Assembly (NCBI RefSeq): GCF_001039355.2
Contig: NW_019774958.1
Span: 807,557-871,556, forward strand
Reading direction: 5' to 3'
Length of the DNA: 64,000 nt
Source: Lingula anatina
Lineage: Eukaryota > Brachiopoda > Lingulata > Lingulida > Lingulidae
This document shows, piece by piece, positions 46,617 to 60,220 of this stretch. The position numbers were made by a program, and so were the translations under genes. A model generated the notes under the pieces. The model ran no database searches. It saw nothing but the letters and a program-made list of their open reading frames with translations, and had not been told where the DNA came from. Position 1 is the stretch's first letter, and every line of letters starts with the position of its first letter.

Positions 46617-49377
46617 GACGAGGCCCAGTATTCTCCATGGCCTGTTTTTATATGGCACTACACCTTATTGAGCTTGTGCCATCTTATGTAAGCGGCCTGC
46701 CACCTTAAATTTTTAGCAATGAGCAAATGTTATTTTTGTGGAAAAAGGAGATATTAAACTTGGTCTTTTTTTAACTTGACTATTTTTTTTAATCCTTTCA
46801 ACACATTGCCAACCAAATGCTGCAGCTGACAGTAGACATGCAGTCTCAAAACAGACAGTGAGTTTACCTGTAGTGAGTTTTTTCTAAGTATTTGGGGAGT
46901 GGCAGATGTCATTCCGGCAACACTCGATCCTTACAGAATATCACTACAATTAAGATACTCAATTTTGCTTATTAGAACCTTTTACAGTGAGAATTAATGA
47001 AGTAATTTTTCTTTAGTCAACAGCTTAATATTGTTTTACCTCCAATATTTCAATGAAGATGTTCTGTTAGATATCGAGAGATTGGAAATAAAACTGAAGA
47101 AAAGTTACTTCATTCTTATAACATAACACAGCTGATGAAATTCTTCTCAGACTTTTACAGTGAATTTACAGACCTGGTTATCATCAATTTGTGGTAAAGT
47201 TTATAATTATAGGAAACCAAATTATAAGGCGCTCAGAAGACTTGACAGTGTCATTATCTCCCCTTAAAAGAAATTTATTAGTACTGGGAAAACAATAATC
47301 GAAGGGAATGTTTCAGTTTTTTCCCAAATTAAACTCTTTAGTATGAATTAAAAACCTAAGTGAAATTTATGAAACTTCAGGGAAATCTGACTACCGACCA
47401 TAATATTACTGCAAATTTTCTTAAACGTAAATGTTAGCTGCATGAAGGCAAACTTTTTGACTTCCATTTAAAATCATGCTGAGACTCATTTTCCACATAA
47501 AATCATATATTTGCTCAAACAACTACAGTAGGTGAGGCAAAGACAGAGGTACCAGCAGTCAAAAACTCAACGGACATTAGTGCTCCTTGGTTGCAGGAGT
47601 GAGTGTGGCTTCGGCATGAACCAAAGGAACGGCAGAGAAGACACCGAGCTGCTGCGTGGGGGAAATTATACAAACTGAAAGCCCTAGGATTTTGAATTGA
47701 GTAAAATTTCACACTTATAGCTAGGGTGTTAGAAACAGTGGAATATCTCAGCTAATAACTGAAGCACTTAATTAGACTTGATGTTTTCGTTTTGAGAAAT
47801 AAATTTCAAATCATGTGAGATATATACACTTCAAGTGTATCTAGAGCTGATTTTATGCAAAAAAGTCAGTTTGAAATCCAATTCATGTTTTAAGAAGCCT
47901 AGAAAGAATAGTTTTCAGTAGCATAATAATCTACAAAATAGAAAATTAAAACATTTTTTCAAAATGATTTAACTTTAATCATTTTACATGTTCTCATTTC
48001 ATGAAATTCACAAACTTGAAAGCCATACAGCTAGGTGTGTGTGAGAGAGAAAGAGGAACCGGAGGGAGGGAGATGTACATGTAGGAAAGAGTCTGAGCCA
48101 CTTCCATATTTGCAATACAAAAAAGAAAATAAGACATGATGACAACCCGGAAAACAGCACACATATATGATGTTATATCTTCAAGAATACTATAATTTGT
48201 TGTCCTATCCAGAGAACCAGTTATTTTTGGTGACAAATACAAAAGGTACACAAAAACAATTCTCTTTTGTTGAGAGAGGGGCAATTTCAGGTTTAACAAA
48301 AATATAACTTGAACAATTCATGATCATAACAAATAGTTGCTCAATGTGCCTTTAGAAATTAAGTTTTGTAAACCAACTTTAGAGATATGGGTCTTTATTT
48401 AAGTCAAAGCGGGTTGGAGGAGAAAAATGCCTGTGATCCAAAAGAGAAAAATTCAATTTTTTTCAGGATTGATTGATTGAATTGAATGGATTGATTGAAA
48501 ATCCTCTCCCTCCCCCCCCCCTCCCCCCACGCGCGTCTCAATAAAAAATAGAAATTATGAAATTGGCCTGTTAAGCAAGTTACGAAAGTGCCGTATTAAT
48601 TGATTTTTTAAAAAAACTGGATGAAAGGTAGAAAAATTTTAAAAAGAAAAAAATTGAATATAAACATTGTTGATTTTTACCTCTATATGTAGGTGCTTTA
48701 TAATAAAACGGGATTAAATACTATACAATTTGTCCCATTCATTCTTATGAAAGAAAATGAGAAGGGGCGTGAAAAGAAAGTCAAAAAAATATTTGATCAC
48801 TGCATGGCAAGATTATATTATATATAGTTGATGTTTCATACAAAGTACGGTACATGTATTCTAGTCACTTTGTATGAGCAATGGTATATAAATCATAAAA
48901 TATACAAAAAAATTGGGTCAATGTCAAACATCCCATACCATATGATACTTCATTTATATTTTGCATGATGAGAAGGTACTGGTATATATAAAAACAGTTT
49001 ATTATTAATGAAAATTTTAAGGGAAATTTAAAGAAAATTAAAAAAAGAAAAAACTTCAATTCATATATGTAGCCAAAATTACTTTTTTCAAGACCCCACT
49101 TTTTTGCCATTTTCAAATTTCAAGATCCCAAGATTTCAAGATTTTTGCTTAAAAATTTCCAGACCCCCCTCCCCATTTTCACCTCCACTCCCCCCCCCCA
49201 CCCCCCCGACTTAAACCGTCCCATATCGATCTCAGAAATGTCAGTTTATAATTTTTATTATTTCAAATCATCTAAATATTATCATCAGATTTCCATGATC
49301 TTAAATATTAAAAAGATTTATCATAAATTTGAAGGGAAGCATGTTTTAATTTCTGTTATCGTTTACACATGCCTGAC
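46617..49377. other. 3' UTR of ATG8 copy 1 and intergenic DNA
   Basis: Candidate poly(A) signals ATTAAA (46753) and AATAAA (~47087). No exon is seen. Poly-pyrimidine/poly-C blocks lie at ~48502-48530 and ~49165-49207. From ~49350 the sequence becomes recognisably paralogous to the region upstream of ATG8 copy 1. Confidence 0.6.
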
Positions 49378-49496
49378 TCACGAGACTTCTCGTGATCATG
49401 ACGTCGGACGATGACGTCATAGGGAAGTGTTTACATCTGGTCGAAGGTACAAATTCTTGTTCGGATCTACGAAGTTATATTGAATTACACTATAAA
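49378..49496 (+). promoter_or_regulatory. Promoter-proximal region of ATG8 copy 2 with palindrome and CRE
   Basis: Contains the palindrome CACGAGACTTCTCGTG (49379-49394; 7-bp arms) and a full CRE, TGACGTCA, at 49412-49419, with a TGACGTC just before. The order and spacing match copy 1, so this block was duplicated with the gene and retained. Confidence 0.6.
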
Positions 49497-52400
49497 ATGA
49501 AGTTCAAGTTTAAGGAAGAGAACACATTTGGTAAGTATAAGTTCTTAGGATATGAACATAATAGTGTTATGGATAGTATGGAATGAAATGAGATGGAAAC
49601 CCCGTTTTACACGGAAAAAAAGGGCCAGGTTGGGATGGGAATTCCCCCTTGTTTGTTAACAAGATTTGACAGTGAATCTGTGGTGATTGTACAAATTAGA
49701 TTAATAAATGATGCTTTCACTCTATTAGAATTGTGCAACAGTATGCATGTGCTACTATAAATCGTTTAATTGTTTTGGTTATGTTTTGCTACATATGAGG
49801 AAGTTCTAAAATTTAGACTAAATCGTGATGAAAAAATTATATGTAGTTTTTGTTGAACCATTTCACTTATCATTGACTGGTTTAGTTGTCATCGTGCATA
49901 TTGAATGATTAATGTTTTCCAGATTTCAGAATTCTTCATTTGTAATAAAGTACAGCAACATAATGGTTAGATTTAATTAAAAAATTATATCATTAATATT
50001 TATATTTAAATTATAGTAATCTCACCCTTTTAAAATTAATCTAGAATTATCTAAGATGATATTTTAGGGCATATAACTGAATGACCATTGCTAGGGCCTT
50101 TGTATGAGTTGGTATTCTGGCCACAATTCCAAATAACAATTTCCTATATAGGGTTGCATGTTTGTTCTCCTGAGTCCATTAATGGTGGTCAGTAAAGTTA
50201 AATTGCTAGGATGATTTCACATGCAAAATGAATAGCAGTGAACCTGTTTTTTTGCTGTGCTGCAAAAATATGATACAAAAATGTGTTGACAAGGTATTTT
50301 CTAAAGTGCACCCAGTCTGATATTTAATTATTTGGTTATTATTTTATGTCATCTTATTCTAGTCTTAATACCTATATCAGTCCCATTGTCTGATATATGC
50401 TAAGCAAAGCACATCCTGAATGCTGATGCAAGTATGATCATAATTTTGAAAAAGGTTTTGGTGGCCTCTATGTAAGTGATAAAATAGACATTTTCTCAAC
50501 TTAGGCAAGATAAAAGAAATTAAGTCATGTACATGTACAAGGTTTTGGTCCATTTGTGGATGAGGTGAATGGTGATTTCTCATTTGAATGGCCAATATGA
50601 TCAGTCTTCTGATTTAGATGAAAGGGAGGGTGTGTTGATACATCAATTTGAAATATAGACCTCTGTATGTCTTTGGGTTTTAAGTGAAGAGTTCTGATGA
50701 CCAATTTGATTTTAGAATATCTTTTCTTACTTGGGATGTAGGGAGGAGGGGAATAAAAATGTGTACATTTTAATAAGATTTGATTCCCTAACAGTGACAT
50801 GCAGAAAAGTAAGAAGTAACTGATTATTTGAACTCTTGATATAATACAATTGTACATGCTTTTCATGTTCTGCATGAATGAATGAATTGTGATGAATTAT
50901 ACTAATTTATTTTTTTCAGATACCCGTAAATGTGAGTCTGCCAAAATCCGTTCCAAGTATCCTGACAGAATTCCAGTGAGTGAACTTTCTTACCTCAAAA
51001 TTATGTAGTTCATTGTTTTGGAATAATAAAAAAAATTATATATATGAAAAATTTATTCAAATTCTATTCTTTGAATAGATATAACGTGATATAAACAATC
51101 TAGTAAATTAGTAATTTAATTTATTTTTATTTTACATTACTCTGTACTACATGGTAGTTTAAAATTGTTTTAACCCATTACTTATATTACTTTGTATCAC
51201 AGGGGATTTAAATATTCAGTATATTAATTTTTTTACTATATTCAGGTTAAATATGCACATGATTGAGATATTTAGGAATATATGTTATATATTATGCAAC
51301 ATAAACCAGCTGTAATCTGCATTTGGGATTTGTGTATATCGTATATGTTTAAAACTGTTTTGAACATTATATGTAAAGTGTGAATGTTCTGTTCATCTGT
51401 CTGACAAAATGATGATATTTCAGCCAGCATTTATGTAGTTCAGTTGATTTTAGAATTTGCCTTTTTTGAAAAATCATAAAAGTTATAACAATTTTTTCAT
51501 TATCACGAAGATGTACCCCTTTTGAGAAAATAATAATTAACCTGTTTTTGAATTGTAAATGTTTCATTTAACCATATATATATATCCAATGAAATATTTG
51601 TGAGTATCTTTCTCTTTTATTAGAGGGACTCAAAGATTATGAATTTAAAGTTAAAGGTCAAGAACGGACTTACGGATTATGATTCTGTGAAGTTTTGGTG
51701 CGACATACAGTACACATACATTGGTGATTAAATGGAAAATTAATTTTTTGCTCTTTGTGTCCCTTTAAACTTGGGTCTTTATCCAGAATCAGATTTTAAC
51801 AACTTTTCTTCTATCCAACGCTGTTTTCAGGTTGTGGTTGAGAAAGCTCCAAGAAGCAACATTGCAGAAATAGACAAAAGGAAATTCCTTGTTCCAAGTG
51901 ATATTTCAGTGGCTCAGTTCATGTGGATCATCAGGAAGAGGATTCAGCTTCCACCTGAGAGGGCGCTCTTCCTTTTTGTGGGAAAAGTTTTACCAACATC
52001 AAGGTGATCATTCTTTATTTTATATATATATTCTTCAAGCATGAGTTGCCCTTTATCTGATCTTTATTTTCATTGCCTTCCTTATGCTTGTATGATATAA
52101 AGCTCAAACAATTGTGATTTTAGTTTTTTGATTCAAGAGTCATGAATTGATAAAAAGAGGGGAAAGATACAGAGGTGGTGATAAGCACAGTAGTTGAAGT
52201 AAATAGAGTTCAGTCCCATGGAACCATAGTCTTGTCCATGTCTGATAGTGATCAGTATATTGCCTTGTAGCACCTGAGTTCTCAGGTGAAGTAGCTGTAA
52301 GGTATAGGTGACATCTTTGTCCCTGATCTTAAGGTGAAAACAGGTGACAGTCTTAAATCTTTGTTAGATGCTTGCTTCATCTTTTGGTTTTAAGCTTCTT

Positions 52401-53372
52401 GTGCCGGCTTTGCCTTGGTCAGTATCACTTTTCTGAGGTCTGCAAAGCAACATATTGTCCTCACCCCAATCTTATAATTGTATAAAACCGCTATATCAGA
52501 TTATGTATGTTATTTTGATCATTCAAAAAAATACACCCAGATCTAAGCTAACAAAAATTATATAACATGTGTATATGATGTTGCAATCTGAATAGAGGAG
52601 GTATGTGTACAACACACAGAACATGCGTAGACTTAGGGCCGATTCCCAATGAAACTATCTGTCCACATAGATCGATCCAATTCCTAGGGGACCCTCGCTG
52701 AATGCAATCATATGAACAGATTAACAGTACTGCCCTCCTGGCATTGCTTATGTTGGAAACAAGAGGAGACATGTAAATCTGTTGATCTGATTGCATTCAG
52801 CAGAAGTCCATGCAGAGTTGGATCGATCTATGCAAAGCAATAGCTTCAGTAGTGGGAATTAGCCCTTAGTATACAAGAGTATGTGTACAACACCCTGTGT
52901 TTTATTACTACATGTCTACTCTACACAGAGTTGGATGGATCTATGCAAAGCAATAGCTTCAGTAGTGGGAATTAGCCCTTAGTATACAAGAGTATGTGTA
53001 CAACACCCTGTGTTTTATTACTATATGTAGAGTAGGTCACACTTAACGGGGACACACACTGGTATATTAATACACCTGATAATTATAAGTTATCAGATCA
53101 GACCATACAGTACAGCAAGAAATATCAGATGTATTTGTCAGTAGCATAGAAGAGACATGCACTTAAAACAATACAGTACAAGAGAACTCTTTTTTATTGC
53201 AGAAATACAACCACAGTATTATCAATGTGTACAGATTGTATCACTTGATAACCAATAAATCATGTGTTGTTGATATGTTTCTGATGTTTTCATATTTATA
53301 AAATTGTACATAAGTGTTGGTAAATAAACCAAAGTGCTAACTGGTACACCTTGAAAGAAACTGGACATCCAA

Positions 53373-53444
<72 letters not shown>

Positions 53445-55205
53445 GCCAAATCTCACATGACTTTGAGAGAGAGAGAGAGAGACAGAGAGAGAGAAATATA
53501 AAACATCAAGACTTTAGTGAAAAAGATAAGTATTAGTAGTGTTACAGTTTTAATGTTTCTTTCAGTAGCTGCAATAAATTAGAGTGTAGTCTTACAGTAA
53601 TTTGTCATCAAATTCAGACAAATTTAGTCAAAATAAAATTTAAACAATATTTTGTCAGTGAAACTGGCAATTTTGATTCACAAGTTACTTTGTAGTTTGC
53701 TTTGTATCAGAAGGCTTTGTTTTGATTAGGGTCTAAAAATGCTAAATCTTTAAAAAGGTAACATATTGGTACCCTCCACCAGGGCGAGTGATAGATTTTT
53801 TACAGATATTCACAGATATGTCTCTAGCTAGATAGATGGTCATTTAGAGCTCAACTCTATATTTTTCAAACACACATATTGGAGTGTGTTTGAAAAATTT
53901 AGTAAATTACTTTGCAGTATATCACTGTGCTTGGTCAGGTATGGTTTGAAAATAGCAGATTGGTAAAGCTAATGACAGAGTGGCTGCAGTAGGGAAGAAG
54001 GGGGAGGTTATTAACTTGATAGATGCGCACTTGCATGGAGATCAGGTCTTGGCAATGAGCCAGTTAGCCTCCCTGGACATATATTATGTCTGACAGCCAA
54101 AGTTAATACACATGTAGTCATCCTCTGGTGAAGGTGAATGCCCAGAGACAAATCTTGGGGTCACAGTCCAAGGTTTTATCTTGTCTCAGTCTGTTTGTAT
54201 GGACTGAGAAACAAGGCTGATCTCGGCAGTCAGTAGGATATGGAAATAGAACCCAATGGTGATAAGAATGCTACATATCATAGGTGTAACAGCCTGGGGT
54301 GTTTTCGGATCAAAAAAAGACCTAAGCTTTAAGTCAAAAATTTTGGTCTCCTTAAGTTCAAGACAAGTGTATAGCAGTCCACAGAAGTTGAAAGGGATAA
54401 CAACTATTCATGAGATTCAAAATCCCACAATAAATACATTGTAAACAACACATAGAGATACAATAGTTATTCCAATTATTCCGAAATCTGTGCATGCCAG
54501 TGGACCAGCGGCACCTTCATAGATGGCTTCCCCCATAATAATCTCTAAAGAGATTATTACAATAAAAACACCTAAAAAAATGATCGACTAACTTTGAATG
54601 TGGGAACAGATTCATAAACCATTGGAAAAGCATGGGAAAATGGCATTTACCACTGGAAAATACATTTTATGGCACTTTCCCCTCCAAACTGAAAAGTTGT
54701 TATCCCTTTAACAGAGTACTGGTCTGAAATAACCAGCAATGACTTTTTGTTATGATATACAGGTGTAATATTCTTTTTAAAAGGAAATATCTTGGATCAA
54801 AGTGACATAGAAATTTGGTCTATCAGTTTAGATTAATTTTAGAGCTAGCTTTCTTTATAAAACGGACCTAGTTCATATTCATCATGTTAGAAATTATTTC
54901 TGTCATATTGAAATTGTACAACTGTATGTAGATTTGCTTTCATTGTTTTTGGGAATGAGAAGAATATCACATAAACTATAATCAGAATTACCTTTGGTGA
55001 AGTTGTGTTAAAATTACTGATGTTGCATGCATGCATATCTATTTTATGTGGCATTTTATAAGCCTTTTCAAGCAAATGAATGTTCAAACACCTAAATGTG
55101 TCTGTTGTTTCTTTCAGTGCCAGCATGGGAAGTATTTTTGAAGAACACAAGGATGAAGATGGCTTCCTTTACGTAGCATACAGCGGAGAAAATACATTTG
55201 GCTGA
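49497..55205 (+). CDS. GABARAPL2: ATG8-family ubiquitin-like protein, GABARAPL2/GATE-16 type, copy 2
   Basis: Exons 49497-49530, 50920-50975, 51831-52003 and 55118-55205 (TGA), identical in length and phase to copy 1, give 116 residues. It keeps more of the conserved GATE-16 sequence: [19 protein letters not shown] followed by [11 protein letters not shown], and [17 protein letters not shown]. Copy 2 is therefore the more conservative paralog. As in copy 1, the stop directly follows the conjugation glycine. An in-frame ATG at 49398 would add 33 residues. That region aligns with the 5' untranslated sequence of copy 1, where the aligned codons differ non-synonymously and no ATG exists, so I take the MKF start. 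Intron 3 is 3.1 kb and holds a MITE, a direct duplication and microsatellites. Confidence 0.93.
52636..52865. mobile_element. MITE-like element with long inverted repeats and TTA flanks
   Basis: Termini GGGCCGATTCCCA (left) and TGGGAATTAGCCC (right) are inverted repeats that continue inward through ATAGATCGATCCAA and a 26-bp near-perfect arm GCTGAATGCAATCA..CAGATT. TTA flanks both ends (52633-52635 and 52866-52868). No ORF. The TTA target site and GGGC terminus fit a PIF/Harbinger-type non-autonomous element. It sits in intron 3 of ATG8 copy 2. Confidence 0.75.
52815..53040. repeat. 113-bp direct duplication
   Basis: GAGTTGGATSGATCTATGCA begins at 52815 and again at 52928. The repeated unit takes in the last ~50 bp of the MITE plus ~60 bp of flank, so it arose after the MITE inserted. 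Confidence 0.85.
53375..53440. repeat. (TA)n microsatellite
   Basis: About 32 TA units in intron 3 of ATG8 copy 2, followed at 53465-53494 by a GA run. Confidence 0.95.
53861..53898. other. Perfect 15-bp hairpin
   Basis: ATTTTTCAAACACAC and its exact complement flank an 8-base loop, in intron 3 of ATG8 copy 2. Too short for a typical pre-miRNA. Confidence 0.6.
54536..54559. other. Perfect 11-bp near-palindrome
   Basis: TAATAATCTCT-AA-AGAGATTATTA in intron 3 of ATG8 copy 2. Could be a foldback footprint; no function assigned. Confidence 0.6.
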
Positions 55206-58200
55206 GACTAGCTAATGGCATACACGGACTTGCAGGCTGGATCCTGTACTAACTGTATTCACAGGAAGACGACTGGATTTTATGGCTCACAGATGACCAA
55301 ACTTGGCAGTGATTATGGACAAATCGGGGAAGGTGGTTACCTTCTCCGTACTGTGCAGTTACATGACACAGTTTTTTTTTTTTCCTTGATTGTTTGTACT
55401 GTCAATAAGTGTATTTTGCCAGAGATTTCTTATAAATTATGCTTGGTTAGCTAGGGAAGAAACATGTGCAACGTGATTGGTTATGTGGACATTAAGGAAT
55501 CATTATATCAGCCAATGACGACCAAATCTTATTTTAAACTGACCAATCAGGAGATTAGCAGGATTTTTAATTCAAGCGGGGACATTCCGTGAATTTATTT
55601 GCTCATCATATATCATGATGGTGTATTAATTCAGAAGATCAAAGAAATTGGGATTTTATACCCAGTTTCGGGCAGCAAATCTACCTACTAGTACAGTACA
55701 GTAAAAGCTTTGCAGAGATAATTATTATTGAAGAACTGTTAATCCTTTTAGTTTTGCTGTCTCTGTTCTGCAATGTGATGTATTTAAAAAAATTTGAAGA
55801 TAATCATAACAATTTATCCTAAGAGACCTTTCCTTTTTAAGTATTTATGTTAAAGTGAAAATCTGTGGAATATAAGCATTTGCAAGTGTAGTATTCCTTT
55901 GTTGCATTTCAAAGTTGAAGCCCAGGAAAAACCATATGTATTGTGACACAGTACAACACTAATGTGTCATTATCAGGTATTGTATGCTTGTGCAACTGCA
56001 AATATACGTAATGTGTTACAAAAGTAGTTACATGTAGTTATGTGTTATAAATCTAGTTTGTTAATGTTGACCTTATGTGAAAATAATGACAAAATTTTGT
56101 ATGTGTTGACCTGATATGAAAATAATGACAAAGCGTTGTGTTTACCTCATTTGAAAATAATGATAAAAAATTAGTGTACATTTTGTGAACATGATAAAAT
56201 TCTGTTTGTGTTGATCCTATGTAAAATTAATGAGAAACAACGCCACTTCTTAATATTACTTTAGTGTGTCTTTCTTCATACCAGAAAATAGAAGAATATG
56301 AAAGTGTCATCCATTCTTGAGGGTTAAAATATTAAATAGTTAAGTCTTGTCATCAAGTTTGTGTAGGCCTAAAGAAATTTCCCATTGTTGCATTTTATTT
56401 GACCAGCACAATTAATCTGACTGATTAGAAAAGTTCAACCAAATATTGGGCTCAAATTACAGGAGGGGGGAATCCAGAATATACAGGGGTCTAGTGCAAG
56501 TTTGCCTTGGTGATTCATCTAGAGTTACATATCTCCTGTTTGTGACTGTGGATGTCTACTGCAGTGGAAATCTGAGATAAGATTAAAGTCGTTATAAAAC
56601 GGGTTGCAGTAGAGAAGTTATGAAATACCTGCAGTTTTCTTTTACATAATGATTGCTGCTACATGCAGTGATTTGAAAAGACAATGTTACTTGTTGACAC
56701 AAAGCACAAAATGCTTTTTTTTCAAGTAAGAAAATAAGAAAGACATTTGGTACGAGTGCACTTTTAACAAGAGGTTATGACTACAGAAATTATCTTCTGC
56801 TGTGATAAAAATCTTTAAATTTGATGATGCTCACATCACCTGTGGCCCACGTGTCTGTTGTTTGTTTGAGAATTCCACTCCATGACTAGAACAAATTCCA
56901 TCTGTTAAGTTTTGAGTATTGAAAACTGTAGTTTGATGCAAAACGATTTTTAATAATTAAACTGAAGAAGGCATCTGTTTTACAAGTTTTTTATTTAATA
57001 TTTTTTAATTTAATTATTATTATTGTTTTTGTTGTTATCCTACAGTCCTGGATGTAATAGTCAAACCCATGTTTGACTATATTTGTATAAGTCACCACAT
57101 AACTAAATTAAAAACATTGACAGTCAAATTTTTATCAATTTGGTTCCACGCTAAAATAAGTACCAACATCTTTATCTTTAATCATGTAATCTTTTTAAAA
57201 AGCATGACAAACATGAGCGTGAAAACCATTAAAATCGCATACAGAAACCTAAGACCCAGTAAAATTGTTAGTGGGTCTTGGCAAAAGTAATGCACATAAC
57301 AAGGTTCGCATACTAGGACGTATTTCACTTTGGTAAATCTTGCGTGCGTGATTTTGGCTGGATGATCGTGGATGGCGTGTTCGATCAGAAATGTACCTGC
57401 TTAGTTCGATACAATTCAGACAGCAGAAAATGAGAATATTCGGAGACCGTTGCTTTGTTGTGCACGACGTTCATGCACTATGGTATGGCATTGACATACA
57501 TGCAAAAATAAATAAACGATAAAATCGTCATTCTTCCTCGACTTAACTGCATTTGACAAACAATATCATTTCTACTTGTTTTGGCGTTTTTGTTTCCCAA
57601 TTTTTTCACGTACTTCATTCTCATAAATATTACATCTTTAAGTACAAAGGTGAGGTCGATCTTATTAGACCAAAAATTATGCCATGTAACGGCACCCTCA
57701 ATGACGAGAAGGACGGTTAGAGTCCACTAACTAAAGTCTATAAAAGACAGAGTTTGCTTGGAGAAAAGAAGAACTAAAAAATGTCCAGTTTCGTGGTAGA
57801 ATTCGTCAGATCAGGTACCAAGTTTATTGCAGAATAGGGATCTGCTTGTTCACTGCAGAAACAAGAACCTCAATGTCAGAATAAACAGTGTCAACGTTGG
57901 TGGTTTTAGAGCGTCCAGTGGCCTGGTTTATTGCAAAATCTCCAACAGCGCTCGTCTGACTCTTTGGTGAAGAGTAATCGCCATTTTGGGTTGGCGTTGG
58001 GGACACAGCAGTATCTGGACACATGGCATCCATCTAATTCTACTTTATCCCCCCCCCCCCCAAACACAGTCGCCCCCCCTCCATCCCTAATTTTAAATCT
58101 ATTCATCTGTCTCCCTCACTCCATCCCTGTCCTCCAACCTCCATCCCTAATCTTAATTCTATTCGTCTATCTCCCTCTCCCTCTCCCTCCATCCCTCGCC

Positions 58201-58318
58201 TCCACCCTCCAACCCCAAATTTAAATCTATTCGTCTTTCTGTCTGTGTCTCTCTCTCCCTCCATCTCTCCACCTCCGTCCTCCATCGTCCTTTACCCATC
58301 CGTCCGTCCGCCCGTCCG
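55206..58318. other. 3' region of ATG8 copy 2 and intergenic DNA; short-unit repeats
   Basis: At 56066-56235 a ~39-bp unit (GTTGACCT.ATGTGAAAATAATGACAAA) is present in about four diverged copies. At 58040-58290 a polypyrimidine minisatellite of ~60-70-bp units (CCATCCCTAATCTTAATTCTATTCGTCT) occurs about three times. A minus-strand open frame at 57824-58033 has plausible protein composition but I cannot connect it in phase to the kinase gene next to it. Confidence 0.5.
58040..58290. repeat. Polypyrimidine minisatellite
   Basis: Three units containing CCATCCCTAA...TCTATTCGTCT..CTCCCTC at about 58080, 58141 and 58195-58235, strongly C/T on the plus strand. It lies immediately beyond the stop of the kinase gene and preserves a C run at 58051-58063. 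Confidence 0.75.
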
Positions 58319-59808
58319 TCAATGCGCCCCTACCTCCCCCCTTGCATGTCTGTCTGCCCGTTCGTCAGCGTGTCTGTTTACCCCGCTTTTGAACCTCATT
58401 AACCCGATCTTGTTAGCGAGCCTCCTCTCTGTCTCACTCAACGGCAATCGGCTTTCGGGCTCTTCCCACATGCAACCTTCAACGAGATACCCCAGGTCGG
58501 CGTAGAGGGCAGAAGTGTGCATGATCTTTCCCAGCAACACCCCGACGCTGTAGATGTCCGAGAAAACAGATGGCAACTCCCCTCTCCTCACCTCTGGGGC
58601 CAGCCAGCAGTATCTGTCCTCGTTCTCACGGTCAGAGTCGATGTAGTAGGGGATGGAGTTTCCTACATGGGTAGCATTACCGAAATCGATAAGACTTACT
58701 CTGTACCGGTGGGGGTACTGTGGAACAACTTGAACCATCACGTTGTCGCACTTGATATCGTTGTGGAGCACGCCACGGCCATGACACGAGTGGACGGCCC
58801 TCACCACCTGGACGCAGATATGGATGAAATCCGCCCTGGTCACGCTCCTTTTGAAAAAATACGATGAAGTGGATATTAAGCAAATAACTTGATTAAATGA
58901 TAGATTCATCTATGATAAACGGATATTACAGAGTCTGAGAGGAGCCAATTTCCACATTCATATATAAAAGATACTTGGTAATTGCCATTAAAGAAATTGA
59001 TAAATACATGCATAAATTATTTATGGGACAAATAACAAGTAGGAAATAACAAAGAATAAGAAAAACAGATACATGATAATGATAGGTGCAGATAAATATG
59101 ATCAAAGTAAGGTATCAATGCTCATACCTTTGAAAGCTAAGATTGGAGATCCACTTCTTCAGGAATTTCCTCAGCGTTATCCCGGGTACGGCCGACATCA
59201 CAAGACCGGGCCTATTGCTTCCTACCACCTGGCCGTACACTTTGGGGACACAGTGGAGTTCACTAAGGGACAGCAGCACGCTGGCTTCGTGTGCCATCTG
59301 CATGGAGCTGCCTCTGAAGAAAAACTTCACAGCGACGTCTTGGGACAGCCCGCCGTCGACGGGATAATAGCGATGCAGTATGACTTCTCCAAAGGCACCA
59401 CTCCCTAGTACCGATACCCCACCTGGCCCTTCCCGTAGGCTGGTCATGTGGATATCAGTCAGGCATCCATATGGGGAACCTAGAACACCAGCGCGGCAAG
59501 GCGTCCAAGTTTTCCATGTCTCTTGACATGGACTCCACGTCCTCCATAGAGAGGTCTCGCTACTTGGTGTCTCCGAGGTCAAAGAAAAGGGGCTTGATTC
59601 ATAGAGACGAGATTTGTGGTGGTAATATCTTTCTCCTAGTGCCCCCAGGCCGATGTCTTCAAGTAAAATACTATTTCTCTGTTGGCCAGTAATCTTACGG
59701 ACCTTACGCTAGAAGAAGGTTGAAAAATAACACATGTATCAGATATATCGTTTGCGTTAAAAAAAAGATGTATATCTTAATTAGTCGAAACTGTTTTTAT
59801 AACAAAAC

Positions 59809-59858
<50 letters not shown>

Positions 59859-60163
59859 TCATACAATATATACAATAGAAAGGGAAAAATGAAAGTTGAA
59901 ATAAGTTTGGACTCATAATACACGTATGAAGGCATGTAATGTAATCTTACCTCTTCAGAGCCACTCTGCTGCCCGTAAATGGTATAGTACTGCCCAGAAC
60001 TTAGAATGATGGGCAGCACTTTACCAACAAAATACAGGGTTGCACGCCCCTTTACAACCTGAAGAACGAAACAGAAAGATGCGCAATGGCAGATAAGCAG
60101 ACCGGTGGACGACGGGAATACATGAACTGGTTTGAATGCATTACTTCAGTTATATGTGTGATG

Positions 60164-60220
<57 letters not shown>

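Noticed and set aside
49398-49496. N-terminal extension of ATG8 copy 2 from an upstream in-frame ATG
   Set aside because: The aligned region of copy 1 has no ATG, and the three codon differences I see are all non-synonymous, as expected of untranslated sequence.
57780-57840. Short plus-strand frame with VEFVRSGTK resembling the end of sulfotransferase exon 1
   Set aside because: Only about seven residues agree, it runs to a stop after 18 codons, and no other sulfotransferase sequence is nearby.
57824-58033. Minus-strand frame as an alternative last exon of the kinase gene
   Set aside because: The acceptor just before it does not join in phase with any donor I can find in 58319-58420. Left open but not annotated.
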